Shown piece by piece: positions 33,290 to 41,539 of a DNA stretch of 64,000 nt (position 1 is its first letter; each line of letters opens with the position of its first letter). Source of the stretch: Thermoplasmata archaeon (GTDB lineage: Archaea > Thermoplasmatota > Thermoplasmata > Lutacidiplasmatales > UBA184). The DNA lies in contig DAHVCH010000003.1 in the NCBI GenBank assembly GCA_027314165.1, positions 19,038 through 83,037 on the forward strand, given 5' to 3'. A program made the position numbers and the translations under genes. A model generated the notes under the pieces. It worked only from the letters and a program-made list of their open reading frames with translations. It was not told the DNA's origin and searched no databases.

Positions 33290-34742
33290 ATGGAGGGGCC
33301 CCGGTGGGCACGGGGGGGCCGGGGTTACGAGGAGCACCGAAGACGACGCGGTCCCGGGGAAGCGCCCTTCGGTCGGGGACCCCTCCAACTCCTCCAACTC
33401 CTCCAACGCCTCCAACTCCTCCAACGCCTCCAACTCCTCCAACGCCTCCAACTCCTCGAACGACCCCCCGCTCTCCACCTCCAGCTCCGCGGAGGAAGGA
33501 GGAGGGGAGAAGACGTCGGAAGGCGGCGCTGACGAGACCCGGTCCTCCACCCGGAAAGGGCGGGGCGGGCGGAAAGGCGCGGCGGGGGCGCCTCCCACCG
33601 AGGAGCGACGCCGTCGGGAGGACCGGCTGGAAGGTGACGAGTGGACCCATCCCCGACGTCTCGCGCTCATCGTCGCCTTCGCGATCTCCCTCGCGCTCTT
33701 CCTCGGCACGGGAGCCGGGCTGCTGAACATCCCCGGCGCGCTCCAGATCTCCGGGGTCCTCACCCTCGTCTCCGGCCTCCTCGAGATCCCGCCCCTCCTG
33801 TTCTTCGTCGCCGGCCTCGAGCGACGCACGATGCGCCTCTCGCCGCTCCTCCTGCTTGCGGGGGCGGGGGGGATGACGGGCTACTTCGTCGGCGGGGCCG
33901 TCGGGATCACCTCCCCGACGGTGCTGGGCGCGGCGGTCCTGGCGCTGGTGCTCTTCCTCTTCGTCGGTCACCGAGCGGTCGAGAGCCAGCGACGCCGGAT
34001 CCGGCGCGTCCGCCGATGGAGCCGCAACGGGGTCATCCTGGGGATCGCCCTGCTGCTGATCGCCCTCGCGCTCTACACGAGCTACACCAGCGACCCCTCG
34101 GTCTCCCCCATCGCCCACGTACAGCTGGACCACGCCACCTCGCTCGCCCCGGGAGAGAACTACACCTTCACCGTCAACGGGGCCACCGGCGACGAGCTCT
34201 ACCTGCTGCTCGGCTGCTCGAACCCCACCTCGAACGTCCAGGGACGGTTCCAGACACTGGACGGCTCCCAGACCACCACGAACGTGAGCGCCGGGACCAC
34301 CCAGAACCCCGGGTTCCTCCCCCTGTCGCTCCAGCACGGAGGCGGCGACTTCCAGGTCGTGATCTTCTACCCCCTGGCCGCGAGCGCTCCGGGTCCGGTC
34401 ACCGTGAACTGGACGGAGGGGGACATCCCCGCCGGGATCGTCGCCACCGGCGCCGCGGCGGTGCCCGCGGGATGGACGGGCTTCGTCCTCCTCATCGTGG
34501 GGGCGACCATCTGGGTCGTCAGCCGCCCTCCCGACGACACTCCTGCCCCTTCCACCGACCCCTCCTCGGGAGGCCCCCAGGCGAAGACCCCTGCCGAGCC
34601 CTCCAGTGGCGAGGCCCGTCCGCCACCTGAGGCGACCCCTCCCCCGGAAGGGCTGCTCCTCGGAGACGACTACGGCCCTCTCTCCCCTGAGGGCGAGGCG
34701 GGGACCGGGTCGGCCAAAGTGTCGGACGAAAAGACGACGTGA
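33290..34742 (+). CDS. Multi-span membrane protein with Asn-Ser repeat N-terminus; frame break near its start
   Basis: A single frame is open through to 34742 and reads as coding (GC3 near 100%) from at least 33330. It has a run of SNS/SNA repeats (33384-33458), a charged basic stretch, five hydrophobic helices (LALIVAFAISLALFLGTGAG, then segments near 33730, 33840, 33930 and 34040), an extracellular beta-rich domain with NVT/NWT sequons, and a last helix GFVLLIVGATIWVV followed by a Pro/Glu tail. The frame contains no ATG, GTG or TTG before 33831, which would remove two helices. ATG 33290 lies in a different frame; loss of one G in the seven-G run at 33311-33317 would join them. Either a sequencing indel or a true frameshift. 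Function unknown. Confidence 0.6.
33384..33458 (+). repeat. 9-bp tandem repeat (eight units plus a partial)
   Basis: Units of TCCAACTCC or TCCAACGCC repeat in phase with the membrane-protein frame, encoding Ser-Asn-Ser or Ser-Asn-Ala. Each Asn sits in an N-x-S sequon. Length should vary between strains. Confidence 0.85.
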
Positions 34743-34780
34743 GGGTCTGACGTGCGGCACACCCTCTCGAGCGGAATGTC

Positions 34781-34788
34781 TAAATAGC
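34781..34788 (+). promoter_or_regulatory. TATA-like box of ftsZ
   Basis: CTAAATAG, about 70 bases before the ftsZ ATG. It implies a transcript start near 34806, at the base of the hairpin that follows. Confidence 0.5.
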
Positions 34789-34806
34789 CAACCTGGGAAT
34801 AGACTC

Positions 34807-34827
34807 GCCGAGCGTCAGACGCTCGGC
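34807..34827 (+). promoter_or_regulatory. Perfect hairpin in the ftsZ leader
   Basis: GCCGAGCGT and ACGCTCGGC pair over nine bases around loop CAG. It coincides with the predicted ftsZ transcript start and could stabilise the 5' end, act as an operator palindrome, or regulate translation. Confidence 0.45.
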
Positions 34828-34853
34828 AGACAAACTCAATCGGGGCGAGAGTC

Positions 34854-35999
34854 ATGAAGTCCATCATCCAGGAAGCAATCGCGAAGCACCAAGAGAGCAA
34901 GGCCCTAGAGGAACGACAGGTCGGAAGCCCCGCACCGGCCCACAACGCGCCCATGAGCGCGGACGACGAGGAACTTTCGAAGCTGGCAGAGCAGCTGAAG
35001 GTCAACATCCGGATCGTCGGCTGTGGAGGCGGCGGGTCCAACACCATCAACCGCTGCGTCGAGGAAGGCATCTCGGGCGCCGAGATGTGCGCCATCAACA
35101 CGGATGCGAAGCACCTTCTCACGATCCACGCTCCCCGCAAGGTCCTCATCGGACGCCGGGCCACCAAGGGCCTTGGCGCCGGTGCCCGCCCCGAAGTGGG
35201 CGAGGAAGCCGCGCGGGAGAACGAGGAGGACCTCCGTAACTTCCTCCAGGGAGCTCACATCGTCTTCGTGACCGCCGGGATGGGCGGCGGGACCGGTACC
35301 GGCTCCGCCCACGTCGTCGGCCGGATCGCGAAGGAGGTGGGCGCCCTCACGATGGGCGTGACCACCCTGCCGTTCTCCGCCGAGGGGGCCGTCCGCATGG
35401 AATCGGCCCGCGACGGGCTCGAGCGCCTCCGCCGGGTCTGCGACACGACCATCGTCATCCAGAACGACAAGCTCCTGGAGCTCGTCCCCCGGATGCCCCT
35501 GGACGCCGCGTTCAAGCTGGCGGACGCGGTCCTGATGACCGCGATCAAGGGGATCACCGAGATCGTGACCAAGCCTGGGCTGGTCAACCTGGACTACGCC
35601 GACCTTCTGACGATCATGAAGGACGGCGGTGTGGCCCTCATCGGCCTTGGCGAGAGCGAGAGCGCGACGGACCGGGTGACCGAGGCGGTCACCGAGGCCC
35701 TCACCTCCCCGCTCCTGGGCGATGTCGACCTGAAGGACGCGACCGGCGCCCTGGTCCGAGTCGTGGGGGGACCCTCCATGACCGTGAGCGAGGCGGAGAA
35801 GGCGGCGGCCCTGGTGGGCTCCAAGATCTCCAAGCGCGCTCGGATCATCTGGGGATGCACGATCGACCCCTCGCCGGAGATGGAGAACACCATCAAGGTG
35901 CTCCTCATCATCACGGGCGTGAAGGCCGCAAGCCTCCTCGGCAGCCGAGGCGGATATGCCCAGGGCGAGACCTCCGGGGGCATCGACCAGGTCAGCTGA
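34854..35999 (+). CDS. ftsZ: Cell-division GTPase FtsZ
   Basis: Tubulin-like GTPase that assembles the division ring. 381 residues, with an N-terminal extension of about 48 residues before NIRIVGCGGGGSNTIN. The tubulin signature is AGMGGGTGTGSAH (G-box at residues 144-151). The NTD of AINTDAKHLL, the PFSAEGAVRMESA block, and the synergy region VNLDYADLLTIMKDGGVALIG are all intact. The C-terminal domain ends in a short linker and YAQGETSGGIDQVS, perhaps a partner-binding tail. ATG 34854 follows a leader of about 48 bases with a hairpin. The next frame (probable RNase P protein) overlaps its 3' end by 44 bases. Confidence 0.96.
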   Translation: MKSIIQEAIAKHQESKALEERQVGSPAPAHNAPMSADDEELSKLAEQLKVNIRIVGCGGGGSNTINRCVEEGISGAEMCAINTDAKHLLTIHAPRKVLIGRRATKGLGAGARPEVGEEAARENEEDLRNFLQGAHIVFVTAGMGGGTGTGSAHVVGRIAKEVGALTMGVTTLPFSAEGAVRMESARDGLERLRRVCDTTIVIQNDKLLELVPRMPLDAAFKLADAVLMTAIKGITEIVTKPGLVNLDYADLLTIMKDGGVALIGLGESESATDRVTEAVTEALTSPLLGDVDLKDATGALVRVVGGPSMTVSEAEKAAALVGSKISKRARIIWGCTIDPSPEMENTIKVLLIITGVKAASLLGSRGGYAQGETSGGIDQVS

Positions 36000-36387
36000 T
36001 CGCGACCTCCCGCGTTCGCCCGCCGCCCAACGTCCAACCCGTTCCCGCTATGTCGGGGTCGAGGTGGAGGGGGGAGAACCCCCCTCCATCCGAGAGCTCG
36101 GCCATCTTCTGGCACTCCGACTGGCCGGGGGCCCCCAGCGTGGCCTTCCCGCTGCCCTTCCTTGGCTCCGCGTCGTTCGCGCCCAGGGTCCCCGGGCCAT
36201 CGTCGAGATCGCGCACACGGACCTCGCTTCGGCGCGTACGGCGTGGAACGGTCCGCTGAGCGAGGCCCCTGAGCCTCGCGGTCCCCCGACGCTGGGGGCC
36301 CGAGGGCGGCTCTCCGTCAGGACGCGCCGCACCTGGGGCACGCTCAAGGACGCCAAGGTCTGGCTGGCACGGGCCAGTCCCGCCTGA
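35956..36387 (+). CDS. rnp2: Probable RNase P protein component 2 (Pop5-like)
   Basis: A 143-residue frame. The useful part begins near residue 30 with RYVGVEVEG, then LALRLAGG, PWLRVVRAQGPRAIVEIAHTDLASARTAWNG and a C-terminal VRTRRTWGTLKDAKVWLARA. This layout resembles archaeal Pop5/Rnp2 (RRY start, VRV..G.AIV strand, late SGTLK.....). The first 30 residues lie over the end of ftsZ and may not be translated, yet no other in-frame ATG, GTG or TTG exists before the conserved part. Translation may be coupled to ftsZ, or a noncanonical start used. The name rests on weak pattern matching and is provisional. Confidence 0.5.
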   Translation: MPRARPPGASTRSADRDLPRSPAAQRPTRSRYVGVEVEGGEPPSIRELGHLLALRLAGGPQRGLPAALPWLRVVRAQGPRAIVEIAHTDLASARTAWNGPLSEAPEPRGPPTLGARGRLSVRTRRTWGTLKDAKVWLARASPA

Positions 36388-36465
36388 GCCGCGCTCCCTT
36401 CCCCCTTCTGCCGTGCGGCGCAGAGCTTATCGCCCCCCGTACGACTGACCTCAGGGTAAGAGACG

Positions 36466-38046
36466 TTGGGAGGAGACGAACCGAACCTCTTGGTGGCGCC
36501 CCGCCGGGCCCTCCTCTCCGCATTCGACCCCCTCGCGCTGCTACCTCTCGCCCGGGGCCTCGCCCGGCACGAGGTCGAGCTCTGGGGAAGCTCCGGGACC
36601 CAGAGGAGGCTCTCGGCCGAGGGGCTCAAGGTCCGCTCGACCGAGGAGATCACCGGCATCTCGAGCTGGTTCGGCCACCGCGTGGCGACGCTCCACCCCG
36701 CCCTCTTCGGAGGGATCCTGGCCCCCCGCACCCCGGAGGGGCTGAAGGAGCTCGAAGAGCGCAAGGTGCTCCCGTTCGACCTGGTCGCGGTCCTCTTCTA
36801 CCCCTTCGAGGAGGAGCTCGCCCGGGGGACGATCCCCGCCGAGGCCCTCGTCGAGCGGATCGACGTGGGCGGGCCCTCGCTGCTCCGCGCGGCCGCGAAG
36901 AACTTCCGTTGGGTCGTCCCGTTCTCGGACCCGGCCGACACGGAAGGGGTCCTTCAGGAGCTCGCGGAGCGCGGCGGGGTCTCCCTCCCGACGCGTGAGC
37001 GGCTGGCCGCCATGGCCTTCCGCCGGACGGCCCTGCACGACACCGCGGTCACCTCGTGGCTCTCCTCCCGGGCGATGCCGCCCAACGGACCGAAGCTCGA
37101 CGCCCCCTTCCTGGCGCTCGCCCCCACGGGCGAGGGGCTGCGCTACGGGGAGAACCCCCACCAGCTCTCCCAGGTGATGGCCGCGGTGGGCCCCCCCGGG
37201 GTCCCCCTCCAGCCTTGGCCCATCGAGGTCCTGAAAGGCGGCTCCCTCTCGTACAACAACTACCTCGACCTGGAGCGCAGCCTCTCGCTGGTGGGCGAGT
37301 TCTCGCTCCCTTCGGCGGCCGTGGTGAAGCACGCCACCCCGTGCGGGGCCGCGAGCGGGGAGACCATCGAAGGCGCGCTCGCCCGCGCCCTCGAGACCGA
37401 CCCGGTGGCGCGCTACGGGTGCGCGCTCGCGCTCAACGCCCCCATGACGCTGGAGGCGGTGGAGGCGCTGAAAGGGACGTTCGTCGACATCCTGGCCGGC
37501 CCCGAGTTCCCTCCGGAGGTCATGGAGAGGCTCGCCAAGCGCCCGAAGCTCAAGCTGGTCCGCGTCAGTCCTCCCGACCCCCGCGTCGTCCGCTGGGAGG
37601 TCCGGTCGGCGGCCGGACGCCTGCTCGTCCAGCAGGCCGACCAGCAGAACCTCAAGACCGGGGACATGCGGCAGGTCACGAAGGCGCGAGCCTCGCCCGA
37701 GGACCTCTGCACCGCGGACTTCGCCTGGCGCGTCGTCCGTCACGCGAAGAGCAACGCGGTCGTCCTAGCGAAGGGCTCGACCACCGTCGGGATCGGGGGG
37801 GGCCAGACCAGCCGGGTGGGGGCCGTCCGCAACGCGCTCGAGATCGCCGGGGAGCGGGCCAAGGGGGCGGTGCTCGCCTCCGACGCATACTTCCCCTTCG
37901 CCGACGGCATCGAGGAGGCGGGCAAGGCCGGGGTCCAGGTCATCCTTCAGCCCGGCGGGTCGATCCGGGACGCGGAGGTCATCGCGGCGGCGGACCGTCA
38001 CGGGATCGCGATGTACTTCACCGGCTGGCGCGTCTTCCGCCACTGA
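36466..38046 (+). CDS. purH: Bifunctional AICAR transformylase / IMP cyclohydrolase
   Basis: Performs the last two purine steps, AICAR to FAICAR with formyl-THF and then to IMP. 526 residues, standard length. IMP cyclohydrolase N-terminus includes ELWGSSGTQRRL and RVATLHPALFGGIL; the transformylase part has LRYGENPHQ, SYNNYLDLE, VVKHATPCGAASG with the conserved Lys-His, SNAVVLAKG, IGGGQTSRVGAVR and DAYFPFADGIEEA. TTG 36466 is used; TTG 36490 is possible. A GCTTATCG box about 38 bases upstream supports a promoter here. Its presence beside purP means FAICAR synthesis has two alternative enzymes in this genome. Confidence 0.95.
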   Translation: MGGDEPNLLVAPRRALLSAFDPLALLPLARGLARHEVELWGSSGTQRRLSAEGLKVRSTEEITGISSWFGHRVATLHPALFGGILAPRTPEGLKELEERKVLPFDLVAVLFYPFEEELARGTIPAEALVERIDVGGPSLLRAAAKNFRWVVPFSDPADTEGVLQELAERGGVSLPTRERLAAMAFRRTALHDTAVTSWLSSRAMPPNGPKLDAPFLALAPTGEGLRYGENPHQLSQVMAAVGPPGVPLQPWPIEVLKGGSLSYNNYLDLERSLSLVGEFSLPSAAVVKHATPCGAASGETIEGALARALETDPVARYGCALALNAPMTLEAVEALKGTFVDILAGPEFPPEVMERLAKRPKLKLVRVSPPDPRVVRWEVRSAAGRLLVQQADQQNLKTGDMRQVTKARASPEDLCTADFAWRVVRHAKSNAVVLAKGSTTVGIGGGQTSRVGAVRNALEIAGERAKGAVLASDAYFPFADGIEEAGKAGVQVILQPGGSIRDAEVIAAADRHGIAMYFTGWRVFRH

Positions 38047-38081
38047 GGTCCGACCGAGGGGTGGGCCCTGGGGGCCCGGGC

Positions 38082-39812
38082 TCACGGCTCGGGGTCGGGG
38101 TTGGAAGGGGTCCTCTCCACCTTCTCCCCCCTCGCTCCCCCCGAGGATGGAGGAGCCAGACGGAGGGAGCGGTCGGCGAGCGGTCCCAGGGCCCGGTACA
38201 TCCAGAGGAGCAGGGCCATGCGCGGGGGGACGTAGGCGACGGGCCGCGGACGAAGGACGGTGCGCTCGGCCACGCGTCCGACCTCCTCGGGACCGATCAT
38301 GATGTACCGCATCGCGCCCATCTCGCGAAGGTCGCGGCGCCCCGGCTCCTTCGCCGTCTCGAGGAACTCGGTGTTCACGGTGGTGGGCTCGAGCACGCTC
38401 ACGTTCGTACCGCGAGGCGACACTTCCCTCCCAAGGGCCAGGGTGAGGCCCTTCACCGCCCCCTTGATCCCCGAGTACGCGGCGAGGCGGGGGAGCGGAA
38501 CCTCGGGAGCGAGGCTCCCCACGTTCAGCACCTGTCCGCCCCCCTGCTCGAGCATGGCGGGGAGGAAGGCGCGGGTGACCGAGAGTACGGCGAGCAGGTC
38601 GACGCCCAGCTGCAGGGTCAGCTGCCGGTCGTCCTGGCGGACCAAACGCCGGAAGAACCCGATGCCGGCGTTGTTCACCAGGATGCGCGGGGTCCCCCAG
38701 GTCTCCTGCGTGAACGCGGAGAGCCGGGCTGCGGCCCCGGCGGCGAGCAGGTCCTGCGCGAGCACCCGCGCCTCTCCCCCCGCCTTCTGAACTTCCTTGG
38801 CGACCTTCTCGAGGGCCGGAACGTCCCGGCCGGTGAGGACGACCCGCATGCCGTGGGAGGCCAGCCGAAGGGCGATCTGCCGGCCGATCCCCCGGGAGGA
38901 CCCCGTGACCACCGCGGTCCCACCGCGGAGGGCGTCCGCGGGGACGCTCGAGGGCGCCTCCGCCCGGCGGTGCGCCTCCGGGTGCCGTCCGTGGAGCTCG
39001 CGCTCGGTGTAGCGGCGCAGGACCTGGGGGGCGGGGGGCGCGCGCGCGTGGGAGTGGAAGCGCCAGCGGCGGACCCGGGGACGGTCGAGGACGTGCTCGA
39101 ACGCCCGCACCACCGAGGCGTCGCTCACCAGGAAGCGCCGGTGGGACTCATGCAGCGGGGTCGGGCCGCCCGCGACCTCCTCGTCGATCGGGGGAGAGGG
39201 GTGGCCCGCGGGTTCGAGGTATGTGACGCGAACGCCCTGCCGGAACACTTCCCGCTCCAGGGCCGTGAGGAACGGGGGAAGGGCCATCGCCAGCGCCGAG
39301 TGGACCGCGGCCTTCGCGAGCGGGGCCCGCGCGGCGGCCGAGCCGAGAACGATCAGGCGGCCCTCGCCCTGTTCGATCATTCCCGGGAGGAACTGGCGCG
39401 CGAAGACGACCAGGGACGAGTACCCCCGGTTCGCCTCGACCGTGATGCTCTCCGGCTCGCGTTCGGAGAAGGCTCCCGTAACGGGAGGAGGGAGCGCGTG
39501 GACCAGCAGTTCGACCGGGGGGAACCCCGAGGGGACCTGGCGGGCGGCTTGGAGGAGAAGCGGGACCTCGGCGTACGAGGGGGCCAGGACCTCCGCGGAG
39601 GCGCCCAGGGACACCACCTGCTCCCGGGTGCGTTCCAGGTCGTCGCCCGCGCTGTCGACCAGGAGCAGCGAGAAGTCTCGGCGCGCGAGCGACTCGGCGA
39701 GCAGACGGCCCCACGGGCTTCCCGCCCCTAGGAGGACCGCGCCGCGCTCGCCGTTGTGGGACTCCAGTCCCCCCTCGTTCGAGGGCGCCGATGCCGGCGG
39801 TTCGAGGCTCAT
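38082..39812 (-). CDS. Tandem short-chain dehydrogenase/reductase fusion
   Basis: 576 residues built of two SDR Rossmann units. The C-terminal unit (about 295-550) is complete: TGSSRGIGRQIA cofactor loop, NNAGIGFF, the catalytic Ser in NVGSLAPE and the YSGIK Tyr-x3-Lys pair. The N-terminal unit (25-280) has a GAGSPWG loop but lacks NNAG (reads HALPPP), and where Tyr-x3-Lys should be it reads VHSALA, so it is probably inactive and structural. Substrate unknown. The protein ends in a Pro/Ser tail. Converges with purH across 35 bases. Confidence 0.85.
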   Translation of the reverse strand: MSLEPPASAPSNEGGLESHNGERGAVLLGAGSPWGRLLAESLARRDFSLLLVDSAGDDLERTREQVVSLGASAEVLAPSYAEVPLLLQAARQVPSGFPPVELLVHALPPPVTGAFSEREPESITVEANRGYSSLVVFARQFLPGMIEQGEGRLIVLGSAAARAPLAKAAVHSALAMALPPFLTALEREVFRQGVRVTYLEPAGHPSPPIDEEVAGGPTPLHESHRRFLVSDASVVRAFEHVLDRPRVRRWRFHSHARAPPAPQVLRRYTERELHGRHPEAHRRAEAPSSVPADALRGGTAVVTGSSRGIGRQIALRLASHGMRVVLTGRDVPALEKVAKEVQKAGGEARVLAQDLLAAGAAARLSAFTQETWGTPRILVNNAGIGFFRRLVRQDDRQLTLQLGVDLLAVLSVTRAFLPAMLEQGGGQVLNVGSLAPEVPLPRLAAYSGIKGAVKGLTLALGREVSPRGTNVSVLEPTTVNTEFLETAKEPGRRDLREMGAMRYIMIGPEEVGRVAERTVLRPRPVAYVPPRMALLLWMYRALGPLADRSLRLAPPSSGGARGEKVERTPSNPDPEP

Positions 39813-39873
39813 GGGACGCCGGGGAAGAAGGGGTCAGGGACCGCGAGAGGCAGATACTGCGGTCCGGTCACGG

Positions 39874-40233
39874 TCAGACCGACACGAAGTACTTCTTCAG
39901 GACCGTACGGAACTCGTTCTCGGCGAGCAGCCCCACCTGACGGCCCCGTTCGGTGCCTTCCTCGAGGAAGATGAACGTCGGGATCGAGTAGACCCCGTAG
40001 CTCTCCGCCGTCTGCTCGTTCTCGTCGACGTTGAGACGGGCGAAGCGGACCCTCCCCGCGAGGGAGTTGGAAAGGCGCGAGAGGAGCGGCTCGGCCTGGC
40101 GACAAGGGCCGCACCAGTCGGCGTAGAAGTCGACCACCACGGGCACCGGTGAGTGGAGGACCATTTCGTCGAAGGTGTCGTCGGTCACCAACGCCAGCGG
40201 GGGCTTCTCCGCCGTGTCCGCGTTCTCCACCAT
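39874..40233 (-). CDS. trxA: Thioredoxin
   Basis: Small redox protein of 119 residues. The WCGPC active site has Cys41 and Cys44, preceded by VVVDFYADW and followed by the cis-Pro block YSIPTFIF. It can serve as a disulfide reductant, for instance for the class II ribonucleotide reductase at the window start or the arsenate reductase at 51.3 kb. A GCTTACG box about 22 bases before the ATG supports the start. It is divergent from mutY, and the intergenic stretch of 62 bases holds both promoters. Confidence 0.96.
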   Translation of the reverse strand: MVENADTAEKPPLALVTDDTFDEMVLHSPVPVVVDFYADWCGPCRQAEPLLSRLSNSLAGRVRFARLNVDENEQTAESYGVYSIPTFIFLEEGTERGRQVGLLAENEFRTVLKKYFVSV

Positions 40234-40295
40234 CTGCGTCCCCGATACGCCACGTAAGCGACACCTCTTGAACCTTCACGGTCCAGTGGCCGAGG

Positions 40296-41495
40296 GTGAG
40301 GGTGAAGGGCCCGAGGAGGAGACGCGGGCCCATTCCGGCCCTCCCGTCCCCGAACCGCCCTGAAAGGGCGGAGGACTTCGGCGCCCGGCTCGTCGCCTGG
40401 TTCGAGCGGGAGGCGATGGATCGCCCCTGGCGACGCACGACGGACCCGTACCGGATCTGGGTGGCCGAGGTGCTGCTGCAACAGACCCGTGTCGGGCAGG
40501 CGCTCCCCTACTACGAGCGGTTCCTCGAGAGCTTCCCGACCCTGGCGGACCTGGCGCGGGCCCCGCAGGGTCGTGTGCTGAAGGCGTGGGAAGGGGCCGG
40601 CTACTACCGCCGAGCTCGTCTCATTCACGCGGCCGCCCGCCGGGTGCGCGACCTCCACCAAGGAAAGCTGCCCTCCGACGTCGAGGAGCTCGAGCGGTTG
40701 CCGGGCTTCGGCCCGTACACTTCGCGATCGGTCGCGGCCCTCGCCTTCGGGCGCAGGGTGGTCGCGCTTGACGCCAACGCGCTCCGTGTGCTCGCGCGGG
40801 TCTTCCTCCTCCGCCCAGAGGGCCCCGCCCTATCCTCCCCCATCGAGGCCCGGGGTCTGGCGGCGCTCGGCGATCGACCGCCTCGAGCGTTCAACGAGGC
40901 GCTGATGGAGCTCGGACAACGCTTCTGCACGGCCCGCGCACCTCGATGCCCCGACTGCCCGGTGGCGGAGGTGTGCCGAGCCCGACGCGAGCTTCCGCAG
41001 CCGGGGGACTTCCCCCCACGGAAAGCGCGTGGGCGGAGGCCTCGAGTCGAAGCCGCCGTGGGGATCCTCCTCGAGGGGGACCGGCTCCTGATGGGCCGAC
41101 GGCCCGAGCAGGGCCTCTTGGGAGGGCTCTGGGAGTTCCCCGGCGGCAAGCTCGAGGAGGGGGAGACCCCGGAGCGGGCCGTGGTCCGGGAGTTCCGCGA
41201 GGAGACCGGGAGGCGCACGCGGGTCGTTCGTCGCCTTGGCGTCGTCGAGCACGACTACAGCCACTTCCACTCCAAGCTGCACGTCTTTCTTCTCGAGACC
41301 CACGGCATGACCACCACCTCGACGGAGGAGGGCCGGTCGTGGCGATGGGTGCCCTGGAAGGAGGTCGGGTCGCTCGCGCTGCCGGGCGCCACCCGGAAGA
41401 TGCTCCCGTGGGTCGAGAGCGAGATGGAAGCGCTCCCTCGACGGACGCCGAGCGGGAAGCGCTCCCGCGCTCCACGACGTCCTCAGGGCGCGTGA
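40296..41495 (+). CDS. mutY: A/G-specific adenine glycosylase MutY with NUDIX-like C-terminus
   Basis: Removes adenine mispaired with 8-oxoguanine. 399 residues. Glu58 in AEVLLQQTRV is the MutY general acid, helix-hairpin-helix LPGFGPYTSRSVAALAF, catalytic Asp159 in ALDANALRVLAR, and the [4Fe-4S] ligands Cys211, 218, 221, 227. From about residue 245 a NUDIX-like domain carries the near-complete box GGKLEEGE..ERAVVREFREETG, used in MutY to recognise 8-oxoG. A basic tail closes the protein. GTG start; a TAAGC sequence about 40 bases upstream is the likely promoter, shared divergently with thioredoxin. Converges on the flavin oxidase gene. Confidence 0.93.
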   Translation: MRVKGPRRRRGPIPALPSPNRPERAEDFGARLVAWFEREAMDRPWRRTTDPYRIWVAEVLLQQTRVGQALPYYERFLESFPTLADLARAPQGRVLKAWEGAGYYRRARLIHAAARRVRDLHQGKLPSDVEELERLPGFGPYTSRSVAALAFGRRVVALDANALRVLARVFLLRPEGPALSSPIEARGLAALGDRPPRAFNEALMELGQRFCTARAPRCPDCPVAEVCRARRELPQPGDFPPRKARGRRPRVEAAVGILLEGDRLLMGRRPEQGLLGGLWEFPGGKLEEGETPERAVVREFREETGRRTRVVRRLGVVEHDYSHFHSKLHVFLLETHGMTTTSTEEGRSWRWVPWKEVGSLALPGATRKMLPWVESEMEALPRRTPSGKRSRAPRRPQGA

Positions 41496-41539
41496 TCGCA
41501 CCCGTAGGCACCTTGCCTCGGAGCTGAGAGAGGTCCAGC

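Noticed and set aside
33384..33458. Possible CRISPR array
   Set aside because: Units are 9 bp with no spacers and stay in a coding frame; it is a minisatellite.
33237..34760. Minus-strand frame with Val-Gly-Gly repeats
   Set aside because: Antisense of the tandem repeat and membrane protein; the plus frame has helices and coding bias.
37056..39731. 891-codon plus-strand frame through purH and the SDR gene
   Set aside because: Overlaps two convincing genes in the wrong frame and on the wrong strand; GC artefact.
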